Positions 18,901-26,845 of a stretch of 47,636 nt of DNA are shown here, one piece after another (positions within the stretch are counted from its first letter, which is position 1; the number at the start of each line of letters is the position of its first letter). This stretch comes from Pedobacter sp. UBA4863 (GTDB taxonomy: Bacteria; Bacteroidota; Bacteroidia; Sphingobacteriales; Sphingobacteriaceae). A model generated the notes under the pieces. The model had not been told where the DNA came from. It searched no databases and saw nothing but the letters and a program-made list of their open reading frames with translations. The DNA lies in NCBI RefSeq assembly GCF_002399615.1, contig NZ_DHDZ01000026.1, positions 42,007 through 89,642 on the forward strand. Reading direction: 5' to 3'. Position numbers and translations under genes: made by a program.

Positions 18901-21900
18901 TACGATCTAAAATCATTTATGCCTGTTTTAAAAGTTGCCCTACCGTAACCATCTTTCAAGTCTTTTACAATTAACGAAAGCGATTGTTCGTTTTGGCGGG
19001 TATCGCCACGATAATTGCTAAAATCTCTTTCTCTTTCTATACCGGGTGGCACTACATAAGGAATAGGTAGCCGTTTACCATTTTCTTCGATGTTTACCGT
19101 TCCCAGTTCTAAGACAGAGTTATCTGCGCTTGGGGTTAAGCCCAAGCCCGGATCGGCAATAACTTTATTGCTCTCGTTCTTAGCATTGTATTGTCTCCAC
19201 TCGCCACGTACAAACTGAATTTTTGCAAACCTTAACACGGTGGTATCCGCAAAATCGGTCATGAACATTCTTACAAAACGGATAGACTTAAAGTCTTGAA
19301 TTGAACCGTTGCGGCTTTCGTACTGCGCCAACGGTACTCTAATTTGGTACCAAGTAGCATTTTGCGTTTGTCCGTTGGCCAACTTTACAGCAGAAACTAC
19401 CTTATCGGTAACAAAGCCCTGTCCTACCTGTAGATCGCCCGGGCGGATAGATATTTTATACTGAAAATACTCATCAGACTGGGTCATGTTGTTATCACGA
19501 TTGATATCCTCGCCATCTGGCAAAGCAGTAGCGGCAGAGTTTTCTAGTCCCAGTTCTTCTTTTGATTGTTGCGAAGTTTTAGAGTTACCTTCTAAGCCGT
19601 TAAAATTCATGTAACGTTTTAGGATGCCTGCATTTTCCTGATCTAGCTTATCGCCTCTAAAATAGGCATAATCGTCTGAGGAAGGATCGTTATCTATTGC
19701 TGCTGCCGCATCTGGGTTTAAGAGCGCTTTAATCTGGTTAATTTCTGCTTGAAACTTAATTTTCTCATTCGCATTTGATAAGCCATCTAAACCTACGTCT
19801 TGTGCCTTACGTACATTGGGGTCGTTATCAAAAACCTGCACTACTGGTTGCAATTTGGCCACTCTGCCCCAAGCGGTAGTATCATATTTATTAGGATCAT
19901 CATCGGCCGGCAAACCATTTTCAATAGATTTACGCCCATCTTTCAAAATATCTTCAGAAATGTTGCCCAGGTTAAAGTACAAATCTCCGCCCTGCGAACC
20001 TGGTTTGTACATGAAGGGGTCTAACACCCAAAGCTCTATATATTCGATATTTTGTGCTTCAAAATCGTTAACATCTACCCTGCGCATTAAGCCTCCCCAT
20101 CTGCTTTTTGGATTTTGCAGCGTTCCGTTAGGGTTAAGCCCGGCTGAGGTAAAATTGTAAGGCCCCCTTAAAGTAGGGTAATAAGCCAAATCTAAAGTTT
20201 GCAGTGTAATTGCTTGCCCGGTACTAATTTGTTTAAATGGAAAAACTTCGGTTTCTAAAATTTCTCTCACATAGTGATTAGAAAGTTCGTTCTTGTTGTT
20301 TTTCAAATTGGCCGGCATTTGTCCGCTACCACCCCTATTATAGAAAATAGGATCGATATTGTAGAAAGCTATTTTGGCCCGGTTAAAGCCATAGCGCAAA
20401 TCATCACTAAATTGCCATTCGGGAAACATTTGTGGCGTACCCGAAATTTGCCACGCCATTGCACTTTTTAAATCTATTACCGAACGCGAAGATTCAAAAT
20501 CATCGATATAACTGCTACCACCTTTGCTGCCGCCCATATTTAATGCCGAAGGATGGCCGGGAATAAGTTGCGCAAACTCGCCGTAAAAGGCAATGTTAGA
20601 CTTTTCTTTGGTAGAAATAAAAGGTATTTTATCGACCAATTTTGTTAAAAACCTTGATGGAGAGGTATAGTTTACATCCATGCCCCAAATAGAGTTAGAT
20701 ATAGGTTCTTCTCCAAAATTTACTTTTGGGGTAATTGGGCGTTCGGTAAGGTTCATAAATGTACCACCAATGTTTAGCTTGTTATTTACGCGATAATCTC
20801 CACGAACCCCAAATAACGAACGTTGCTGTAAACCAAAAAGCTCATTATTTTCTGTAGAAATACGGATAGACTGCCCCGAACTTAACAATGCGGTGTTCAG
20901 TATCTTTACACGGCCGCTCATGTAATCTACCGTATAATCGTTACCTTCTACCAAAGGAATGCTCCCCATAAATACTTTCACCGAACCTTCGGGTACGTTT
21001 ATGGCATTTAAGCTAAACTCCGAAGAAACTTCTGATTGGTAGTTTCCTTTTATGATGTACCTATCTTTACCCGGAAAGTTCTGCTGTGCAACGGCTTTGG
21101 TAGCGCTATACAACTGCGGGTAGGTATATTTATCAACTAAATTTGTTTCTGTTGCGGTAAATTGCTTTGCCAAGGCACTGCCAAAAGGCTCTACCACTGG
21201 AAAAATGATACGTCCGTTTTGCGGATCGATAGTGATATAGCCGCTGATGGAGTTGCTTAGCGAGGTAGCCGAGGCCCCAGCGCCAAAACCCGAACCACTG
21301 GCGCCGCTATTGCTTTGCGAAGAGGCAAAAGGGCTATTTTGAGCTTCGAAATCGAACACACCATCAGGCTTAGCTTCTTTTTGAGGGTTTAACCGATCTA
21401 AACCTACTGCGTTAATCCATATTTTATTTTGAGTGTTTAGCCCCTCTGTAATTACGGCCCTTTCTACACCCGAAGCTTCATCTAACCTAAAAATATCGAG
21501 CTTAAAGTTTTGGTTGCTAATTTGGTACCCTCCGATGTTGTAAATGTTTTTCATCATCAAATCCCAAATAGGCAGCTCTGGCTTAGTGGTTTCGTTTTTC
21601 AATAACTTTGTATAAAGTACGTTTGGTGTACTTTGGTCAAAAGGCACATCTGTAGAGAACTCTCCAACTTGGTACTCTTTGCCATTTTCGGTATAACGAT
21701 ACGCTACGGCCAACAGCTCATCGGTGTTTAGCTGTACATTTAAAGAGATGTAGCCCAATTGCGGGTGCATGGTAAATTCCCTATCGGTAAGTTTACGGGC
21801 ATAAGTAATTTTGGCAAAGTTATCTGTAGCACCATTATTCTGAAAAAACTGTAAAATGGCATTGCTATTAGCTTGTCTAGCTCCTGGTTGAGCATTAATT

Positions 21901-23087
21901 AAATCGAGTAAATTATTAGAGCGTTCTGGAAAACTTGTACTAAAAAAAGCTGCGGGTTGTGGTGTTCCACCGCCAGTAATCTGTCCACCAGTTGCCGTAG
22001 TATTATATGGTGTACTTTCGGCCAAATCCATAAAGCCAACCACATCTCTAGAATCGGTGGTATTGCCTGTTTTATTGGTTACCCAAACCTCTATTTTGGT
22101 AATGTTTACGCCCGATAAAATGGTAGGCGGCTTGCTTAATGCCGCATCGTATTTATTTCTAAAGTATTGTGCTAAAAAGTAGTGCTTATTGGCTTCGTAC
22201 TCGCTACCGCTAATACGATAATCGTTTTGTTGGGCACCGTTATTAATTTCTATCTGTTTAGATTGCGATTTTTGTTGTGTAAAAACGGTGGTTAATCCCA
22301 ATTTACCAAACTGTAACTGTGTTTTAATACCGAATAGGGCTTGGGTACCGGTAATTAACGAGGTATTTAAAGGTAAGCTTACGTTACCTGCTTCAATTTT
22401 CTTGATAATATCGTCGGGGCCGCCTGTATAATCTAGCTTAATTTGGTTTTCAAAATCGAACTGCGCTTCGGTATTGTAGTTCATTTTGATTTTCATCTTG
22501 GTACCGATGTTGCCCACTACGTCCATTTGGATACGTTGTGTAAAATCAAAATTGCTCTGCACCCTTTGGCGCTCGTTAAACAATGGGTTTTGGTTTTTAT
22601 TTACACGGCCTAAAAAAGTAAGTTCGGCCTCGCCGCTTGGCTGTATATCTATGGTAGTACCGCCAAAAATCTTTTCGAAAACACGGCTGTTTATTTTAAC
22701 TTCGGGAATAATGCCCGTTTTACGGATATCATCTACTTCTTGGTTAGAAAACAAACGCCAATTTTCGCGTTTAATATCGCTGTTAACCAACCTAAGGTAT
22801 TGCTCTACCGTAAGGTATTGCGCTGGCGAGTAAAGCTTGTCGCCAATGCGTTCGCTAATGATATAACGGTTGTGGGGAGCATCGTACTCAACTTCTCTTT
22901 TAATGTTCTCTGGCAGCTTAAAAAACGGATTGCTATAGTTGCGCAAGCCCATCCATTGTTTTTCGCGTACATTAAAAGTGTTTTGGGCAGAGTCTATCCT
23001 AGATCTCGTAGGGTTTACCTGCGAAAATGAACTATTGGCCATACACAGGCCTACCAATAAAACAAAATAGGTAAGTTTGTTCTTCAA
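15918..23087 (-). CDS. sprA: Cell-surface protein SprA (Sov), translocon of the type IX secretion system
   Basis: SprA is the giant outer-membrane beta-barrel through which T9SS cargo leaves the cell; in gliding Bacteroidota it is needed for SprB secretion. The 2389-residue length and the lack of breaks are as expected. Visible features are a signal peptide ending in SSFSQ, the early VKINSRVFEKIFGGTTIDIQ and FDFTQRIQMDVVGNIGTKMKI regions, SGRVKILNTALL around residue 720, and repeated aromatic-rich beta strands to the C-terminus. The start is TTG at 23087, 11 bases after the ruvA stop; no nearby ATG gives a signal peptide. The ruvA-sprA pair probably forms an operon. Two likely T9SS cargo genes lie within 12 kb. 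Confidence 0.95.
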   Translation of the reverse strand: MKNKLTYFVLLVGLCMANSSFSQVNPTRSRIDSAQNTFNVREKQWMGLRNYSNPFFKLPENIKREVEYDAPHNRYIISERIGDKLYSPAQYLTVEQYLRLVNSDIKRENWRLFSNQEVDDIRKTGIIPEVKINSRVFEKIFGGTTIDIQPSGEAELTFLGRVNKNQNPLFNERQRVQSNFDFTQRIQMDVVGNIGTKMKIKMNYNTEAQFDFENQIKLDYTGGPDDIIKKIEAGNVSLPLNTSLITGTQALFGIKTQLQFGKLGLTTVFTQQKSQSKQIEINNGAQQNDYRISGSEYEANKHYFLAQYFRNKYDAALSKPPTILSGVNITKIEVWVTNKTGNTTDSRDVVGFMDLAESTPYNTTATGGQITGGGTPQPAAFFSTSFPERSNNLLDLINAQPGARQANSNAILQFFQNNGATDNFAKITYARKLTDREFTMHPQLGYISLNVQLNTDELLAVAYRYTENGKEYQVGEFSTDVPFDQSTPNVLYTKLLKNETTKPELPIWDLMMKNIYNIGGYQISNQNFKLDIFRLDEASGVERAVITEGLNTQNKIWINAVGLDRLNPQKEAKPDGVFDFEAQNSPFASSQSNSGASGSGFGAGASATSLSNSISGYITIDPQNGRIIFPVVEPFGSALAKQFTATETNLVDKYTYPQLYSATKAVAQQNFPGKDRYIIKGNYQSEVSSEFSLNAINVPEGSVKVFMGSIPLVEGNDYTVDYMSGRVKILNTALLSSGQSIRISTENNELFGLQQRSLFGVRGDYRVNNKLNIGGTFMNLTERPITPKVNFGEEPISNSIWGMDVNYTSPSRFLTKLVDKIPFISTKEKSNIAFYGEFAQLIPGHPSALNMGGSKGGSSYIDDFESSRSVIDLKSAMAWQISGTPQMFPEWQFSDDLRYGFNRAKIAFYNIDPIFYNRGGSGQMPANLKNNKNELSNHYVREILETEVFPFKQISTGQAITLQTLDLAYYPTLRGPYNFTSAGLNPNGTLQNPKSRWGGLMRRVDVNDFEAQNIEYIELWVLDPFMYKPGSQGGDLYFNLGNISEDILKDGRKSIENGLPADDDPNKYDTTAWGRVAKLQPVVQVFDNDPNVRKAQDVGLDGLSNANEKIKFQAEINQIKALLNPDAAAAIDNDPSSDDYAYFRGDKLDQENAGILKRYMNFNGLEGNSKTSQQSKEELGLENSAATALPDGEDINRDNNMTQSDEYFQYKISIRPGDLQVGQGFVTDKVVSAVKLANGQTQNATWYQIRVPLAQYESRNGSIQDFKSIRFVRMFMTDFADTTVLRFAKIQFVRGEWRQYNAKNESNKVIADPGLGLTPSADNSVLELGTVNIEENGKRLPIPYVVPPGIERERDFSNYRGDTRQNEQSLSLIVKDLKDGYGRATFKTGINDFRSYKRLEMYVHLEADGIHQLENNDLNAFLRIGTDNDDNYYEYNKPLKVTNPGTSDAYAIWPEENKIDIELALFQKAKIARNNSGWPVNVPYKYSDGVNTIIVKGQPDMSKIRVYMLGLKNPWKGAPDALPTDDGLAKYAQVWFNELRLTEFDERGGWAATARMSAKLADFADVNVSGTKATIGFGSIDSKVSDRNRAENIAFDISSNMELGKFLPQKSGVKIPMFVSYSKQVATPQFDPRTPDIELSKALDNATKQQKDEILNFAQDYTTRSSLAFTNVRKDRIKEDAKVRLWDIENFNVSYAQSKLSHRDFINETTIQNTYKASLAYNYSYNSKSYQPFDKLIKSNTLKLLKDFNFSLLPNAINFRVDMDRFYSENTLRNNDPNTYIPINTTINTTFNKNFLMTRVYGIAWDLTKSLSLDFDATNYSIIDEPDGRINGLKKDTLWNNLKNLGRTTDYNHALNMRYNWPIAKIPGMDWVTLATTYGTTFTWQTEALATLNDPAIDLGNTIQNSRTIQVNPTLNITSLYNKFGFIRRTLNNRDTTFKFSNFMLGLLTSIKNVNVAYTQTKGTFLPGYLPKTKFFGLDDAGAPGLGFVFGSQRDIRLMALNNGWITTDEQQMQLYVNTLREDFQLTSSIEPIRDLKVTLTASKNRTLNYSTNFKYDTPSNGFVNMSPNTTGDYNVSTITFGTAFKDKSGSTLSGVFNEFMNNRSVISRRLGAQNPNSSGVVNGYALGYDKSSQDVVVLAFIAAYTGKDANSSSLNSLPKIPLPNWRLTYSGLTKYPFIADRFSELSIRHGYRSTYSINGFNSLLKYEETAGSVSSTDVNGNFLPMYQFAQVSISEQFAPLVGVDTRLKNNMTLNFEINKTRLLGLSLANSQLAHLSENNVVFGLGYRTTKFRFPFGLFKDLKMDNNMDFKLDVSVRDNKTVIYRADIVEAEVSSGAKNITLRPSVDYVLNQRFNVRLFYDSNITKPYTSQSFNTSFSNFGFSLRVTLN

Positions 23088-23098
23088 ATATGGTTTAT

Positions 23099-23683
23099 TT
23101 ATAAGTTCTTCAATGCTTGTTTAATCATTTGCTCTACAGAAAGCTCAGCGTCTGCATTTTTAGCTACATTTATCAAAGCTTTTTCTGCTGCTTGTTTGTT
23201 AAAGCCGAGCATGATTAAAGCAGATAACGCTTCATCTTTAATTGTATTGTGGATTGGCATCGAAATTAATGATTCTATCCCCTCTTTTTTCAATTTATCT
23301 TGTAATTCTAGCACTATACGCTGTGCCGATTTAGCGCCAATACCTTTAATCTTCTGTATCAAGGCAACATCAGCATTAACAATGGCCTGCTGTATTTCTG
23401 TTGGCGTAATAGAAGAGAGCATCATACGGCAAGTAGTTGGGCCAATGCCCGAAACCGAAATTAAATGCAAAAAAAGCTTACGTTCGCCTTCGTCTGCAAA
23501 ACCGTAAAGCGTATGTGCATCTTCCTTAACATGTAGCCAGGTATAAATCTTGCATCGCTCTGCGCTACCTAAGGCAGCATAGGTATTTAAGGATATATTG
23601 ACATGATAACCCACACCGCCTGCTTCTACAACAATATAGGTTGGCCCTTTAAAGGTGAGCTTCCCATCGATATATGCATACAT
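23099..23683 (-). CDS. ruvA: Holliday junction DNA helicase subunit RuvA
   Basis: RuvA binds Holliday junctions as a tetramer and guides the RuvB motor during branch migration. The 194-residue protein begins MYAYIDGKLT and has the OB-fold N-terminal domain (1-63), two helix-hairpin-helix motifs (VSGIGPTTCRMML about 78-89 and IKGIGAKSAQRIV about 112-124) and the C-terminal RuvB-binding helix bundle (about 148-194, ALSALIMLGFNKQAAEKAL). It precedes sprA by 11 bases. No ruvB or ruvC gene is in the window. Confidence 0.96.
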   Translation of the reverse strand: MYAYIDGKLTFKGPTYIVVEAGGVGYHVNISLNTYAALGSAERCKIYTWLHVKEDAHTLYGFADEGERKLFLHLISVSGIGPTTCRMMLSSITPTEIQQAIVNADVALIQKIKGIGAKSAQRIVLELQDKLKKEGIESLISMPIHNTIKDEALSALIMLGFNKQAAEKALINVAKNADAELSVEQMIKQALKNL

Positions 23684-23738
23684 GATCTTAAGTTAAAAGT
23701 AAAAAATTAAGGGTTAAAAGATGTATTATCTAATCAAG

Positions 23739-23762
23739 CTCGCCTAAAATACTTTAGGCGAG
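23739..23762. repeat. Perfect 10-bp stem-loop between maeB and ruvA
   Basis: ctcgcctaaa (23739-23748) pairs perfectly with tttaggcgag (23753-23762) around a 4-base loop. It lies 63 bases past the maeB stop and 55 bases before the ruvA start, both on the minus strand. There is no T-run on either side, so it is either a weak terminator of maeB, an mRNA 3'-end stabiliser, or a leader element of ruvA-sprA. Confidence 0.55.
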
Positions 23763-23825
23763 TAAATATACCCGCCTAATTTAGTATTTAGCTTTGAGTT
23801 ACCACAATCTTTTATATTGCTATAA

Positions 23826-26132
23826 CTATTTCTTTTTAAACAAACCTCTTTTTTTAGGCTCGCCGTCTTCTTTTGCTTGTACATCTAATACGGCAATAGT
23901 TACCATGTTCACAATTTCTCTTACCGAACTGCCTAACTGCAAAATATGAACTGGCTTTTTTAACCCCAACAAAATTGGCCCAACCGCTTCGGCACCACCA
24001 AGTTCTTGCAATAATTTATAGGCAATATTACCCGATTCTAAGTTAGGAAACACCAAGGTATTTGCCGATGCGTCTGCCAATGTGCTAAAAGGAAAGTTAT
24101 CTTTTAACATGGTATTATTAATTGCAAAGTTTCCTTGCATTTCTCCATCAACAATTATTTCTGGGTGCTGTTGGTGCAATAATTTAACGGCTTTACGGGT
24201 TTTTTCTGGAATTTCGCCATCATTTGAGCCAAAGTTAGAATAAGACAACATGGCTATACGTGGCGTAATGTTAAACTTTCTTACCGATTTTTCTAGCAAC
24301 AGGGTCAAGTCCACCAATTCTTCGGCAGTTGGATCTACGTTTACGGTAGTATCTCCAAAGAAAACCGGCCCCTTTTCGGTCATCATCATATACATCCCTG
24401 CTACACGCTTCACGCCGTCTTCTGTACCTATTACTTGTAAAGCTGGCTTAATGGTAGTTGCATAGTTTTTGGTCAAGCCAGAAATCATGGCATCGGCCTC
24501 GCCAAACTCTACCATCGAAGAACCGAAATAGTTCCTGTCACGCATCATTTTCACAGCTTCAGCTACCGAAGTAACCCCTCTTCTTTGTCTTTTCTCGTAT
24601 AACGACTTGGCGTATTTTTGAGTTCTTTCTGGCTCTAATGCCGGATCGATGATTTGAACACCTTCTAGCTCTAAAGCACTTTCTTCAATAATTTGTTGGA
24701 TTTTCTCCTTGTTACCCAATAAAATTGGAATAGCAATGTTATCGTCCTTAACAATTTGAGCTGCCTTTAAAATCTTATAGTTATCTGCCTCAGCAAAAAC
24801 CACACGCTTAGGATCTGATTTGGCCTTGTTGGTAATGGCACGCATAATGGCATCATCCGTACCTAAGCGCTTTCTCAGTTCTTCGGCATAAGCATCCCAA
24901 TTGGTAATTTTTTTACGGGCTACGCCACTCTCTATTGCCGCCTTTGCCACCGCCATAGAAACGTTGGTCATTAAACGGAAATCCATTGGTTTTGGAATGA
25001 TATAATCTTTACCAAACTTTATATTTTTAGAATTGTAGGCCATATTTACCGCCTCTGGCACTGGTTTTTTGGCTAATTCTGCAATGGCACGTACTGCGGC
25101 AATCTTCATTTCTTCGTTAATTGCCGTTGCCCGCACATCTAATGCACCTCTAAAAATATAAGGGAAACCCAATACGTTGTTTACTTGGTTAGGATAATCG
25201 GAGCGACCGGTAGCCATAATCAAGTCTTTACGAGAACCTATAGCCAAATCGTAAGCAATTTCTGGATTTGGGTTAGCCATTGCCATTACTATTGGGTTTT
25301 TAGCCATTGATTTTAGCATATCAACCGACACACAATCTGCCGAAGAAAGACCAATGAAAACATCAGAATCTTTCATGGCCTCTTCCAAGGTGTTTAAGTT
25401 GCGAGCAGTGGCAAACTCTGCTTTAATTGGGTCTAAATTTTCACGATCGGCACGAATTACACCGTTCCTATCGCACATTACAATATTTTCTTTTTTAGCG
25501 CCAACGGCTACATAAAGTCTCGAACACGAAATAGCTGCTGCTCCAGCTCCGTTTACTACAATCTTAATCTTATCTAGTTTCTTTTTTTGTAGTTCGCAAG
25601 CATTAATTAGTGCCGCTGCCGATATAATGGCCGTACCGTGTTGGTCGTCGTGCATTACCGGAATGTTCATTTCTTCTTTTAGCCTACGCTCAATCTCGAA
25701 ACATTCTGGCGCTTTTATATCTTCTAAGTTAACACCGCCAAAGGTTGGTTCTAATGCCTTAACAATTTTAACAAAATCATCTACATTTTTAGTATCTAGC
25801 TCTAGGTCAAAAACATCAATATCGGCAAAAATTTTAAACAAAAGGCCTTTACCTTCCATTACTGGCTTACCAGCTTCTGGGCCAATATCGCCTAGGCCAA
25901 GAACCGCCGTACCATTACTAATTACAGCCACCAAGTTTCCTTTTGCGGTGTATTTATATACGTCGTCTTTATTATCTGCAATTTTTAAACAAGGCTCTGC
26001 CACACCTGGCGAATATGCCAAGGTTAAATCTCTCTGCGAAGAATAAGGTTTAGTTGGTATTACTTCTATTTTCCCAGGTCGGCCCTGCGAGTGATAATCT
26101 AAAGCATCTTGTTTTCTATTAATCTTACTCAT
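23826..26132 (-). CDS. maeB: NADP-dependent malic enzyme fused to a phosphotransacetylase-like domain
   Basis: MaeB decarboxylates malate to pyruvate, producing NADPH. The 768-residue chain has the malic enzyme part at about 1-420, with LAYSPGVAEPC (Tyr 40), the metal-site region VMHDDQHGTAII and the dinucleotide site VVNGAGAAAISC. A phosphotransacetylase-like part follows from about 430 (KRVVFAEADNYKILKAA, later DGEMQGNFAINNTML and SANTLVFPNLESGN). In E. coli the latter domain is regulatory and binds acetyl-CoA rather than catalysing. The C-terminus is lysine-rich (KKRGLFKKK). A promoter box lies 21 bases upstream, making this a single-gene unit with the hairpin at 23739-23762 downstream. 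Confidence 0.95.
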   Translation of the reverse strand: MSKINRKQDALDYHSQGRPGKIEVIPTKPYSSQRDLTLAYSPGVAEPCLKIADNKDDVYKYTAKGNLVAVISNGTAVLGLGDIGPEAGKPVMEGKGLLFKIFADIDVFDLELDTKNVDDFVKIVKALEPTFGGVNLEDIKAPECFEIERRLKEEMNIPVMHDDQHGTAIISAAALINACELQKKKLDKIKIVVNGAGAAAISCSRLYVAVGAKKENIVMCDRNGVIRADRENLDPIKAEFATARNLNTLEEAMKDSDVFIGLSSADCVSVDMLKSMAKNPIVMAMANPNPEIAYDLAIGSRKDLIMATGRSDYPNQVNNVLGFPYIFRGALDVRATAINEEMKIAAVRAIAELAKKPVPEAVNMAYNSKNIKFGKDYIIPKPMDFRLMTNVSMAVAKAAIESGVARKKITNWDAYAEELRKRLGTDDAIMRAITNKAKSDPKRVVFAEADNYKILKAAQIVKDDNIAIPILLGNKEKIQQIIEESALELEGVQIIDPALEPERTQKYAKSLYEKRQRRGVTSVAEAVKMMRDRNYFGSSMVEFGEADAMISGLTKNYATTIKPALQVIGTEDGVKRVAGMYMMMTEKGPVFFGDTTVNVDPTAEELVDLTLLLEKSVRKFNITPRIAMLSYSNFGSNDGEIPEKTRKAVKLLHQQHPEIIVDGEMQGNFAINNTMLKDNFPFSTLADASANTLVFPNLESGNIAYKLLQELGGAEAVGPILLGLKKPVHILQLGSSVREIVNMVTIAVLDVQAKEDGEPKKRGLFKKK

Positions 26133-26153
26133 TTCTTAGTCATTTATAGCCGC

Positions 26154-26161
26154 CAAAGTTA
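26154..26161 (-). promoter_or_regulatory. -7 promoter element of maeB
   Basis: The minus strand reads TAACTTTG here, an exact TAnnTTTG match, 21 bases before the maeB ATG. Confidence 0.5.
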
Positions 26162-26626
26162 CAATCTTTTTTGAGGATATAATTTGTTTTTTGTCAATCT
26201 GTATTGAAGAGCAATCAGTTGGCTGGCCTTTATAAATTAGTCTGTTTAAACTACCTCCAGGACCGAAAAACTCTTCCCGTTTAAAATGCTATCGCGTGGA
26301 CACAAATATTGGGAAATGTTATTTTCTGCCCCCTCGGAGAGGGGATATGCAAAATGCTTAAGCACCATGTGTCGCCCTTTGAAGAGTTTATTGCGATTTT
26401 CGGAAGGGCATGGGGAGGAATGAGATGTGTCCAAACGACAGCTTTAAAACGGTCTATTTTTATTGAAAAGCCACTTATAGCTACTATTTACAGAAAGCCC
26501 CTCTTTCGGCTATAGTCCTCGCTCGCTAAAGCTCGCTGTGGGCTGCCGTCTCAATAGTGTTTATAAAACCTAAGCCTTAGTACCTACACTAAAAGTTGTA
26601 GCCTAATTTTATTCGCTTTTGCTTAT
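26162..26626. other. Gene-poor stretch with degenerate repeat-like sequence
   Basis: About 465 bases hold no supportable gene; the open frames on both strands are short and unlike any family I know. It contains a small hairpin (ccctc/gaggg, 26331-26343) and a 7-base inverted pair (ggacaca about 26297, tgtgtcc about 26431). A G/C-richer patch at about 26510-26560 ends in ggctgccgtctcaa, similar to the edge of the palindromic element at 28751. I read this as the remains of intergenic repeat elements. Confidence 0.4.
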
Positions 26627-26661
26627 ACAAGAAAAGCTCCAGCAAATAAATCGCTGAAGCT
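26627..26661 (-). terminator. Intrinsic terminator downstream of the mini-protein gene
   Basis: Read on the minus strand, agcttcagc (26661-26653) pairs with gctggagct (26643-26635), nine pairs with one G-T, across a 9-base loop, and is followed by tttctt. It begins 24 bases after the stop of the 32-codon gene at 26686-26784, supporting that gene as transcribed. Confidence 0.65.
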
Positions 26662-26685
26662 GGCCGAGAAACGTTTAAGTTTAGC

Positions 26686-26784
26686 TTAAGTGAGTTGATG
26701 CTCAAAATAAAACCATACAGCTATCATTAGCAAAATAGCAACGGCAATAATTAACCAATAAATGGTATGATCTGATTTTTTCAT
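26686..26784 (-). CDS. 32-residue single-pass membrane mini-protein
   Basis: A short open frame starts at ATG 26784 and encodes 32 residues: a basic start (MKKSDH), one strongly hydrophobic helix of about 18 residues (IYWLIIAVAILLMIAVWF) and a short polar tail (EHQLT). It is flanked by a perfect palindrome upstream and an intrinsic terminator downstream, and lies in the same orientation just after the 583-residue beta-helix gene. The leader (accaacaac before ATG) resembles the A/C-rich leader of that gene. No family is recognised. A single-helix inner-membrane peptide is inferred; chance occurrence is possible for so short a frame. Confidence 0.6.
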   Translation of the reverse strand: MKKSDHTIYWLIIAVAILLMIAVWFYFEHQLT

Positions 26785-26798
26785 GTTGTTGGTCTTTC

Positions 26799-26831
26799 GT
26801 TTGTCTTTTGTGCAGTGCACAAAAGACAAAC
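26799..26831. repeat. Perfect 16-bp palindrome with one-base centre
   Basis: gtttgtcttttgtgca (26799-26814) and its exact inverse at 26816-26831 flank a single g. It begins 14 bases after the stop of the 583-residue beta-helix gene and ends 14 bases before the mini-protein start. It may be a terminator-like hairpin, a processing site or a protein-binding operator. Confidence 0.75.
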
Positions 26832-26845
26832 AGCGGTAAACGAGT

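Noticed and set aside
26309..26515. A 68-codon plus-strand frame in the gene-poor stretch
   Set aside because: Its composition follows the repeat-like sequence, the product resembles nothing known, and a minus-strand frame overlaps it. Not supported as a gene.
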